Source of the DNA: Candidatus Colimorpha enterica
GTDB lineage: Bacteria > Bacillota > Clostridia > Oscillospirales > CAG-272
Length of the DNA stretch: 12,458 nucleotides
Direction of reading: 5' to 3'
Assembly: GCA_000433515.1 (NCBI GenBank)
Contig: FR891099.1
Span: forward strand, 69,665 to 82,122
Within the stretch, counting starts at the first letter, position 1; each line of letters opens with the position of its first letter. The position numbers were made by a program, and so were the translations under genes. Positions 6,620 through 11,323 of the stretch are shown piece after piece. The notes below the pieces were generated by a model, which was not told where the DNA came from, ran no database searches, and worked only from the letters and a program-made list of their open reading frames with translations.

Positions 6620-6975
6620 CGAAATCAGACGCGGAGGAGAGAAATCAAGCCGAAAACGCTACGGATTTTAAGTCACTTAATGCTTGTACAAAACGCTGTT
6701 TGCGGGAGTAGTATCACCCTTTGTTGATCCTGATTTCTTATCAGTTCTAAGATTTTGAAAACAAAAACAGCCGAAAGAAAGCGATTCTGATGAATAACCG
6801 CTCAAATTCGGCTGCTTTATTCACTTTTGATTGTCTGAATATTCTGAGTTAGTGTTTTTTGAATATCTGTTGCCTAAAAACAACGGGATTGAAATCCCAT
6901 TGTTCCCCGCTGCTTATCTGATAATTGTCCTATTTTCAAAATCAACAAAACTTGTTAATATTTTTATCCATGGGT
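6620..6975 (+). other. Stretch without a supportable gene
   Basis: No open frame here has a ribosome binding site and a protein-like translation. The region is AT-rich and holds a leftward-facing hairpin with a T-run (6758-6814). It also holds a second hairpin at 6879-6904, AACAACGGGAT against ATCCCATTGTT with one mismatch and a 4-nt loop, whose short T-tail also faces left. Near 6944-6956 there is a short palindrome (AACAA, 3 nt, TTGTT). No convincing leftward promoter was found, so these may be remains of an older gene arrangement. Confidence 0.5.
6758..6814 (-). terminator. Leftward intrinsic terminator-like hairpin
   Basis: CAGCCGAA (6768-6775) pairs with TTCGGCTG (6807-6814) with an additional inner AGCG/CGCT stem (6780-6783 with 6799-6802). 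On the minus strand the hairpin is followed by TTTTTGTTTT. No minus-strand gene that it would serve is visible. Confidence 0.55.
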
Positions 6976-6976
6976 G

Positions 6977-7005
6977 TTGACAAATTCAAATCTTCGTGAT
7001 ATAAT
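6977..7005 (+). promoter_or_regulatory. Consensus sigma-A promoter of the XRE-ImmA operon
   Basis: Perfect TTGACA (6977-6982) and perfect TATAAT (7000-7005) with a 17-bp spacer, about 44 bp before the XRE start. The motif TGATAATTG(T/C)C occurs at 6919-6929 and again at 7005-7015, the second copy covering the end of the -10 and the transcription start, so these are possible operator sites. Confidence 0.88.
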
Positions 7006-7048
7006 GATAATTGCCAGAGGACAAGAGCAAAGAAAGTGAGAATGAAAA

Positions 7049-7423
7049 ATGAATTACACACCATTTGGAGAGTTCTTCAGAACATTGAGGATCAAGAATC
7101 ATGAGGTACTAAGCGATGCTGCAAAGTGGTTAGGAGTAACGAGCGCCTACATCTCGTCTGTTGAATGCGGTAAAAGACCGATTCCGGATGAATGGGTATC
7201 TATCATCACCAACCACTATTCGCTTAAAGAAAGTGAAGTGGAAGAGTTACGGCAACACGTAGACAATTCCAAGACAAGCGTAAAAATCAACCTGATATCT
7301 TCAACCCCGATGGCAAGAACAGCGGCACTTCAATTCCAGCGTTCATTCGATTCAATGGATGATGATACCGCTAAGAAAATCATGGAAATCATCGAAAGGA
7401 ATAAGAAATCGAATGGACTATAA
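7049..7423 (+). CDS. XRE-family transcriptional regulator (ImmR-like partner)
   Basis: The 124-residue protein has an N-terminal XRE/Cro-type helix-turn-helix at about residues 6-60: FGEFFRTLRIKN, then SDAAKWLGVTSAYISSVECG with the typical recognition helix and E-x-G-K-R-P-I-P ending. The C-terminal 50 residues are a helical tail that may carry dimerisation or the cleavage site. The gene overlaps by 11 nt the start of an ImmA/IrrE-type metallopeptidase. In ICEBs1 and related elements this pairing forms a switch: the XRE repressor holds mobility genes silent and the peptidase cleaves it upon DNA damage or cell signals. That role is inferred here from the gene pair. The perfect upstream promoter with a repeated motif over its start suggests autoregulation. 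Confidence 0.88.
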   Translation: MNYTPFGEFFRTLRIKNHEVLSDAAKWLGVTSAYISSVECGKRPIPDEWVSIITNHYSLKESEVEELRQHVDNSKTSVKINLISSTPMARTAALQFQRSFDSMDDDTAKKIMEIIERNKKSNGL

Positions 7424-7961
7424 GACCCGACCTATCTCTCGTGAAGATTTGCGAAGCATTGCAAAGTTCATGAGAGAAGTATTCAAGTGCAAGTGTATAC
7501 TCCGATTCGACGTCATTGACGCATTTGAGCGGTTTCCTGAAGTATTCCCGGAAGTAACCTGTACGGTAGTTGAAGACGACGAAATCGAAGAAGGTGTCCC
7601 CGCCCGTTGCATACCCGATATGAACGGACACTACCTTATTGAAGTGAAAAACTCCGTGTATGAAGGCGCAGTCTCTGGCACCGGAGGTTATCGGGCACAC
7701 ATTCTGCATGAAATGTGTCATGCGATTTTATGTCTTCTCGGTTTCACTCCGATTTTGGATAGAGCTTTCAAAAATAAGGAGTTAAAACCGTTTGAAAGTA
7801 TGGAGTGGCAAGCCAAGGCACTCTGCGGTGAAATCATGATGCCTTACGAAGAAACCGAAGGAATGACCGTAAGACAGATCATGAATTACTGCAAGGTATC
7901 TGCGGAGGCTGCACAGCTTCGGCACAACAACTACCGGAAAAGCCCTTCTTGCATACTGTGA
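7413..7961 (+). CDS. ImmA/IrrE-type zinc metallopeptidase
   Basis: The product has 182 residues from the ATG at 7413, which overlaps the XRE gene and has AAAGGA upstream. The zinc motif H-E-x-x-H is present as HILHEMCHAI (H99, E100, H103), followed by a glutamate-bearing helix MEWQAKALCGEIMMP (about 130-144), the usual third-ligand region of ImmA/IrrE peptidases (COG2856 type). The C-terminal VSAEAAQLR is also typical of the family. Such enzymes cleave XRE-type repressors, and the adjacent XRE protein is the obvious substrate, though the second XRE protein (9838-10176) cannot be excluded. The active site is intact. The last few residues (RKSPSCIL) look non-conserved. Confidence 0.88.
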   Translation: MDYKTRPISREDLRSIAKFMREVFKCKCILRFDVIDAFERFPEVFPEVTCTVVEDDEIEEGVPARCIPDMNGHYLIEVKNSVYEGAVSGTGGYRAHILHEMCHAILCLLGFTPILDRAFKNKELKPFESMEWQAKALCGEIMMPYEETEGMTVRQIMNYCKVSAEAAQLRHNNYRKSPSCIL

Positions 7962-8091
7962 AAGGAGTGATGTGATTTGCTTGGGTGATATTTGTTCTCT
8001 ACCTTAGTGTTGATATTGTTTCGGCTACCAAACGAAAAAATATCTATACACTTCATTCACCACAGTCAATGCACTTAGCGTTGACTCCACC

Positions 8092-8126
8092 GTTCTGGGG
8101 GTACGAGTGTCCTTCGGACAAGTGCA
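8092..8126 (+). repeat. 35-nt direct repeat, copy 1 (in the DUF4417 leader; target site of the small RNA)
   Basis: It matches 9542-9576 at 30 of 35 positions with no gap. Four of the five differences are G here against A in copy 2, and one is G against C. The core TACGAGTRTCCTTCG is nearly unchanged. Because copy 2 is the 5' part of an RNA read from the minus strand, this copy would pair with that RNA. Confidence 0.9.
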
Positions 8127-8134
8127 AACTCGTG

Positions 8135-8162
8135 CCTCCATACAAACATATGTTTATGGAGG
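8135..8162 (+). promoter_or_regulatory. Hairpin sequestering the DUF4417 ribosome binding site
   Basis: CCTCCAT (8135-8141) pairs perfectly with ATGGAGG (8156-8162), and the inner AAACATATGTTT is itself palindromic, extending the stem after a 2-nt bulge. The GGAGG that serves the ATG at 8167 is entirely inside the 3' arm, so a folded leader should block translation initiation. Confidence 0.75.
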
Positions 8163-8166
8163 TATT

Positions 8167-8790
8167 ATGCAATCTTCTGAATTTCGCACAAATCCTCGTT
8201 TCTTAAGAAATGAGTTTGTTCCCAAAGGAAGGTACGGCTTTGCTGAAGTACAAAAGCAAAATCTTGACCTTTCAAACATCCATCTTCTCGCCTGTACTGA
8301 CACGAAATCAAAAGAAACGGATCACTACAAGTCTTATGGGGTTCATTTCTTTGTTGACGATTACCGTTTTGATGGTATCTATAATAATCCCGAAAGAACC
8401 ATTGCACGATACAGTCAGTATGCTTTTCTTCTTTCCCCGGACTTTTCTCTCTATCAAGAAATGCCATTGTGGAGACAAATTGAAAGTGTCAGCAAAAATC
8501 GCTGGGTTGCGGCATATTGGCAGAGTCAAGGACTGGTTGTTATCCCGACAATCAGTTGGAGCGCTGCAAGAAGTTATGAATTCTGCTTCGAAGCTGTAGA
8601 AAAGAATTCTATTGTTGCCATTGGGATGATCGGCTGCAAACATTCGAAACATTCATTCCTTCGCGGTTACGAAGCTATGATGAGTAAAATTGAGCCATCG
8701 ACAGTGATTTGTTTCGGTACTCCGTTTAAAGAAATGACAGGAAACATTGTCGCTGTTGATTATGTATCTTCGAGAAAGAAGGTGCGATAA
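8167..8790 (+). CDS. DUF4417 domain-containing protein
   Basis: The 207-residue protein matches the DUF4417 pattern: VHFFVDDYRFDGIYNNPE (59-76), LLSPDFSLYQEMPLWRQI (88-105), NRWVAAYWQSQGLVVIPTISW (111-131) and YEFCFEAVEKNSIVAIGMIGC (137-157). DUF4417 proteins occur on phages and mobile elements and have no established function; the motif spacing suggests an alpha/beta fold with conserved DFSLY and PT-x-SW positions. The ATG is four bases after GGAGG, which lies within a strong hairpin. It is the first of three genes in one transcription unit; its own leader carries the antisense target. Cysteines are present, but no clear metal motif is seen. Confidence 0.82.
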   Translation: MQSSEFRTNPRFLRNEFVPKGRYGFAEVQKQNLDLSNIHLLACTDTKSKETDHYKSYGVHFFVDDYRFDGIYNNPERTIARYSQYAFLLSPDFSLYQEMPLWRQIESVSKNRWVAAYWQSQGLVVIPTISWSAARSYEFCFEAVEKNSIVAIGMIGCKHSKHSFLRGYEAMMSKIEPSTVICFGTPFKEMTGNIVAVDYVSSRKKVR

Positions 8791-8791
8791 C

Positions 8792-9175
8792 ATGGGCGGA
8801 CGCGGCACTTTTGCATCTGGAATTTCCGTTGCGTACACTTATGCAACAATCGACACCATCGAAGGAATTAAAGTTCTCGGGAAAATCGATCCAACAAAAA
8901 GCGGTTCACTTCCTGAAGAAGCTCACTCCAGCAACGCATATATTCAGTTAGATAAAGAAGGCGTTTTTAGAAGAATGCGTTTCTACAATGAAGGGCATCT
9001 TCCGGTTTTTGAGATTGATTACCACAATGAGAAAGGGTTATCTTCTCACGGAGAAGCTGTGATTCACGTTCATGATTATTCAGCACCCGGTATAGAAAAC
9101 CGACTCCCTGCTCGATTGCCTACAGCAGAAGAAATGAAAACTTACAAAAAATATTTCAAAGGAGTGGTAAACTAA
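8792..9175 (+). CDS. MGGRG-starting protein, phage/element-associated, unknown function
   Basis: The 127-residue product starts MGGRGTFASGIS at the ATG at 8792, which follows AGAAGGTG and comes right after the DUF4417 stop. Glycine-rich MGGRG-type starts are common in small proteins and head-associated proteins of Firmicutes phages. The centre contains RRMRFYNEGHLPVFEIDYHNEKG and then EAVIHVHDYSAPG with two histidines around a valine. As far as I recall, similar R-x-x-x-FY-x-x-x-G-x-P-x-x-x-IDxxH segments followed by an H-x-H stretch occur at the ends of phage and polymorphic-toxin-like proteins. A nuclease or effector role would be guesswork. The stop overlaps the next start (TAATG). Confidence 0.7.
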   Translation: MGGRGTFASGISVAYTYATIDTIEGIKVLGKIDPTKSGSLPEEAHSSNAYIQLDKEGVFRRMRFYNEGHLPVFEIDYHNEKGLSSHGEAVIHVHDYSAPGIENRLPARLPTAEEMKTYKKYFKGVVN

Positions 9176-9453
9176 TGAATGGCAACACCATCGATGAGTT
9201 CATCAACAGCCTGTTTATCAACTGCGACAAAGAGTTCCTTTACAAAGATAAACGCTATATGCTTCAAGGTTGGTTAAACAAAGATGGGACATATACTCTG
9301 AGGATGAATGAAATCTCCGAAGAGTCTCCGGTCGTATTCTTAGTGACCAATAAAGACAGAGCATATTGCGTGCAGAAATTTGAGGAGGCTCTGCTGTTTG
9401 ACGGGAAGACAATATATGACGCTGAAGATGATATTACCGTAGAGTACGACTAA
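9175..9453 (+). CDS. Small hypothetical protein, third gene of the DUF4417 cassette
   Basis: This is a 92-residue acidic protein, not recognised. It starts MNGNTIDEFINSLF, has a beta-rich centre (KRYMLQGWLNKDGTYTLRMNE) and ends in an acidic tail (YDAEDDITVEYD). It is translationally coupled to the preceding gene by a TAATG overlap and has GGAG eight bases upstream. Small acidic proteins coupled to an upstream gene are often immunity or antitoxin partners, which would fit a two-component reading with the MGGRG protein; this is inference from architecture only. It is the last gene before the small RNA on the other strand. Confidence 0.75.
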   Translation: MNGNTIDEFINSLFINCDKEFLYKDKRYMLQGWLNKDGTYTLRMNEISEESPVVFLVTNKDRAYCVQKFEEALLFDGKTIYDAEDDITVEYD

Positions 9454-9500
9454 TTGTTAGCATATTCGGTTTATCGTTATTCTCGTTCATTGATGACACC

Positions 9501-9539
9501 AAAAGAAAAACCCGTTAGGTGCTACCAACGCCTAACGGG
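9501..9539 (-). terminator. Terminator of the small antisense RNA
   Basis: CCCGTTAGG (9511-9519) and CCTAACGGG (9531-9539) form a perfect 9-bp stem, extended inward by T-G and G-C pairs. On the minus strand it is followed by TTTTTCTTTT (9501-9510). There is no T-run on the plus side, so it works leftward only. Confidence 0.85.
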
Positions 9540-9541
9540 AT

Positions 9542-9576
9542 GTTCTGCAGATACGAGTATCCTTCGAACAAGTGCA
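9542..9576 (+). repeat. 35-nt direct repeat, copy 2 (5' part of the small RNA gene on the minus strand)
   Basis: Second copy of the repeat at 8092-8126 (30 of 35 identical). It coincides almost exactly with the part of the small RNA between the predicted transcription start and the terminator hairpin, and similarity stops at both edges. Confidence 0.9.
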
Positions 9577-9581
9577 TTAAT

Positions 9582-9610
9582 ATTATATATTGTTTTTTGG
9601 TGTTTGTCAA
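9582..9610 (-). promoter_or_regulatory. Consensus promoter of the small antisense RNA
   Basis: On the minus strand, perfect TTGACA (9605-9610) and perfect TATAAT (9582-9587) are separated by exactly 17 bp. Transcription would begin about 7 nt downstream, at about 9575, right at the edge of the 35-nt repeat. Confidence 0.9.
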
Positions 9611-9659
9611 TAGAAACGGCGAAAAAATCAAGGGCTTGGATCAAATTTCTTAAGTCCGT

Positions 9660-9714
9660 TCAAGGGTGCAAAGGCTTAACGAGCTTTTGCATCCTTGATT
9701 TCTTCTTGTTTTCT
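9660..9714 (+). terminator. Rightward terminator of the DUF4417 cassette
   Basis: Positions 9660-9675 pair with 9683-9698 (16 pairs including G-T pairs), loop of 7 nt. The stem is built on TCAAGGGTGCAAA and TTTGCATCCTTGA. It is followed by a T-rich tail (TTTCTTCTTGTTTTC). Confidence 0.65.
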
Positions 9715-9752
9715 TCCGTTTTCTCTCGTTTTCTCGCAATTTCATAGGAATC

Positions 9753-9809
9753 AAAAGTCAAGGATGCAAGGTTGCAGAGAGTCTCTGTGTTTGCATCCTT
9801 GACTTTTTT
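9753..9809. terminator. Bidirectional terminator between the cassette and the leftward XRE gene
   Basis: A perfect 17-bp inverted repeat: 9753-9769 with 9791-9807, AAAAGTCAAGGATGCAA and its complement. An inner CAGAGA/TCTCTG (9775-9787) lies in the loop. T-runs follow on both strands (TTTTTT on plus, TTTT on minus). It shares the AAGGATGCAA arms with the hairpin at 9660-9698. Confidence 0.85.
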
Positions 9810-9837
9810 GCCGTGTGCTAACCGGCCTCATTCTGTC

Positions 9838-10176
9838 TCAGATTTTGTTGGCGATATAGAGAAGTAGTTCTCTGTGTCGAGGTGAAAGCCGGTTGTATGC
9901 GTTCAGCAGTTCCCGTTCCTGGGCGCTCAAAGTGTATGCCTTGTTGTCAAAAGCGAGAAGCTGCCACAGCGGATATCCAAGGGCGGCGCTGATCCGATAG
10001 AGCGTTTGAAGCGTCGGATATGTTTTGCGTTTGTAAAGGTGCTTGAGTGTATTTTCGGAGAGATTCGCTTCCAGAGCGAGTCCGCTCACGGACCATCCTC
10101 TCTCGGTTCTTAAAGAATCGATCCTTTCGATAATGCGATTTATGGTTTGCTGGTCATCAAAGAATATGTCATCCAT
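9838..10176 (-). CDS. XRE-family transcriptional regulator
   Basis: The product is 112 residues when started at the ATG at 10174-10176, which has AAAGGAGG five bases upstream; the ATG just before it (10177-10179) is too close to the site, and the longer frame upstream is non-coding. Residues of about 10-65 form the XRE helix-turn-helix: RIDSLRTERGWSVSGLALEA, then NLSENTLKHLYKRKTYPTLQ and LYRISAALGYPLWQLL. The C-terminal part (LSAQERELLNAYNRLSPRHRELL) is a short helical tail common in element repressors. It is divergent from the RepA-like ATPase/recombinase operon, with two similar operator-like repeats in between, so it most likely represses that operon and itself. No ImmA-type peptidase is adjacent, but one lies 2 kb to the left. 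Confidence 0.87.
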   Translation of the reverse strand: MDDIFFDDQQTINRIIERIDSLRTERGWSVSGLALEANLSENTLKHLYKRKTYPTLQTLYRISAALGYPLWQLLAFDNKAYTLSAQERELLNAYNRLSPRHRELLLYIANKI

Positions 10177-10220
10177 CATGTCCTCCTTTGAGAGCCGGTT
10201 AACACCAAGAATCATAAAAC

Positions 10221-10241
10221 AAATTTGGGGTGACAAATTGC
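10221..10241. promoter_or_regulatory. Operator-like repeat 1, overlapping the XRE promoter
   Basis: AATTTG, six bases, CAAATT (10222-10239) is a perfect inverted repeat around GGGTGA. It overlaps the candidate leftward promoter, a weak -35 at 10235-10240 and a -10 TATGAT at 10211-10216 on the minus strand, spacer 18. A related copy is at 10263-10283. Confidence 0.55.
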
Positions 10242-10262
10242 GCTTTTCTGACCGTTTTCGGC

Positions 10263-10283
10263 GAAATTGGGGTGAGAGATTGC
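10263..10283. promoter_or_regulatory. Operator-like repeat 2, upstream of the ATPase promoter
   Basis: AAATTGGGGTGAGAGATTGC repeats the sequence of 10221-10241 with one base deleted and two changes. The candidate rightward promoter begins right after it: TTTTAT at 10285-10290, 17-bp spacer, TAAAAT at 10308-10313. The weak -35 suggests that the promoter is regulated. Confidence 0.5.
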
Positions 10284-10344
10284 CTTTTATTCAGAGCAAA
10301 TTGTTGGTAAAATAATAGCACAACTGATTTGGAGGCTGTATTGA

Positions 10345-11310
10345 ATGGATGATTGCTCACTCAAATATTATTCTGATGTTACGAGTCGGAAGATCGACTG
10401 GCTCTGGTACCCGTACATCCCATTCGGAAAGATCACAGTCATTCAAGGCGATCCGGGTGAAGGAAAGACCACTTTTGTTTTGAGTTTACTGTCTATTATC
10501 TCGAACGGAGAGAAACTGCCTTTCTCGGATAACTGCGTTTCCGGCAAGGTCATCTATCAGAATACAGAGGACGATAATTCTGATACAATAAAACCTCGTC
10601 TGGAATTGCATCAAGCGGATTGTACTAATATCTGTTTCATTGAAAAGCGTTCCGATTCGCTTTCACTTGACAGTGACGAGCTTGCCGAATCGGTCAAGAG
10701 AATCAACGCTCGGGTTCTTGTACTCGATCCTATCCAATCCTTTCTCGGAGAAAACATCGACATGAACCGGGCAAACGTGATCAGACCTCGTTTGAATCAT
10801 TTGAAAGAGCTCGCTGAGAAAACCGGTTGTGCCGTTCTGCTCGTCGGGCATCTCAACAAGAATTCAAGCGGAAAGGCAAACTACCGAGGACTCGGTTCCA
10901 TCGATATTTCTGCGGCCGCCCGAAGTGTTCTTGTTGTCGGACGACCAACGGATAACCCTGAAATACGCATCCTCGCTCAGCAGAAGAATAATCTCGGTCC
11001 CATAGGCAAATCCCTCACTTTTACTCTTAATAACGGGAAGGTCGATTGGATCGGTGAATGCGATATTTCCGCTTCTGACCTTCTATCCGGTGCAGCATCC
11101 GATACCGAAACCTCCAAACTGACGGATGCCAAGCAGTTGCTTGAATCAATTCTGTCATCGGGCGAGGTATCGTATAAGGATATCATCTCGGCTGCCGAAG
11201 AGTACGAGATCGGGAAACGTACACTCATGTCGGCAAAAGCGCTGTTATCTATTGAATCTATCAAAAAAACCGACGGTTGGTACTGGACCCTGCCGCACAA
11301 AGATAAATGA
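10345..11310 (+). CDS. RepA-like AAA/RecA-fold ATPase of a mobile element
   Basis: The 321-residue protein has a RecA-fold NTPase core. Walker A is GDPGEGKTT (35-43), Walker B is VLVLDP (124-129), and the later LLVGHLNKNSSGK (165-177) and RGLGSIDISAAARS (181-194) are the signatures of the RepA/COG3598 helicase-like ATPases (relatives of plasmid RSF1010 RepA). Residues beyond about 250 form a small winged-helix-like C-terminus (YKDIISAAEEYEIGKRTL). The likely role is ATP-dependent DNA work during element replication or maintenance; helicase activity is inferred. The ATG has GGAGG nine bases upstream. It is followed after 13 nt by the serine recombinase gene, so the two are co-expressed. Confidence 0.88.
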   Translation: MDDCSLKYYSDVTSRKIDWLWYPYIPFGKITVIQGDPGEGKTTFVLSLLSIISNGEKLPFSDNCVSGKVIYQNTEDDNSDTIKPRLELHQADCTNICFIEKRSDSLSLDSDELAESVKRINARVLVLDPIQSFLGENIDMNRANVIRPRLNHLKELAEKTGCAVLLVGHLNKNSSGKANYRGLGSIDISAAARSVLVVGRPTDNPEIRILAQQKNNLGPIGKSLTFTLNNGKVDWIGECDISASDLLSGAASDTETSKLTDAKQLLESILSSGEVSYKDIISAAEEYEIGKRTLMSAKALLSIESIKKTDGWYWTLPHKDK

Positions 11311-11323
11311 CACGGAGATTGTT

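Larger units (their letters stand above)
7962..8166 (+). promoter_or_regulatory. Structured leader of the DUF4417 cassette
   Basis: This 205-nt stretch has no gene. It contains, in order, a 9-bp hairpin (AGTCAATGC 8064-8072 with GCGTTGACT 8078-8086, one G-T pair), the 35-nt repeat complementary to the small RNA (8092-8126), and a stem enclosing most of that repeat (8100-8108 with 8128-8136, nine pairs including one G-T). A final hairpin (8135-8162) covers the ribosome site. TGCACTT at 8070-8076 could also pair with AAGTGCA at 8120-8126. I found no strong promoter inside; the cassette may be transcribed together with XRE-ImmA from 6977-7005 or from a weak promoter near 8016-8046. Confidence 0.65.
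9501..9576 (-). ncRNA. Small antisense RNA, about 70-75 nt, complementary to the DUF4417 leader
   Basis: A minus-strand transcription unit is defined by a perfect promoter (9582-9610) and an intrinsic terminator (9501-9539). The predicted start is at about 9575, so the RNA is about 70-75 nt. It has no usable ribosome site or open frame. Its first 35 nt (complement of 9542-9576) would pair with leader positions 8092-8126 through 30 Watson-Crick and four G-U pairs with a single G-G mismatch. The rest is the terminator hairpin. Because the unit faces the cassette, it would also be antisense to any cassette mRNA that reads past 9453. The architecture recalls the antitoxin RNAs of par/Fst loci, where direct repeats transcribed in opposite directions give complementarity. 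Confidence 0.75.

Noticed and set aside
6368..6727. Plus-strand open frame of 119 codons overlapping the lipoprotein gene
   Set aside because: It is mostly a shadow of the lipoprotein gene and runs through that gene's terminator, with no ribosome binding site.
6561..6756. Direct repeat TTCTAAGATTTT at 6561-6572 and 6745-6756
   Set aside because: Twelve AT-rich bases can recur by chance in this composition, and no structure or gene boundary fits them.
7974..8009. Short leader peptide starting at GTG after AAAGGAG behind the ImmA-like gene
   Set aside because: Eleven codons with no conserved feature; probably remains of the 3' end of the peptidase gene in another frame.
8019..8126. A second small RNA gene on the minus strand over repeat copy 1
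   Set aside because: No -35/-10 pair near consensus lies to its right on the minus strand, and the hairpin at 8064-8086 has no T-run to its left.
8092..9576. 35-nt direct repeats as attachment sites or target duplications of an inserted cassette
   Set aside because: The repeat edges coincide with the predicted RNA start and terminator hairpin of a reverse-strand unit, and most differences preserve RNA pairing as G-U. No recombinase or transposase lies between the copies.
9454..9747. Plus-strand open frame of 97 codons after the cassette
   Set aside because: It starts at a non-ATG codon without a ribosome site, and passes through the small RNA gene and a terminator hairpin; its translation is low in complexity.
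9501..9809. CRISPR array, suggested by repeated TCAAGGATGCAA arms
   Set aside because: The repeats alternate in orientation and form terminators; there is no regular spacer length and no cas gene.
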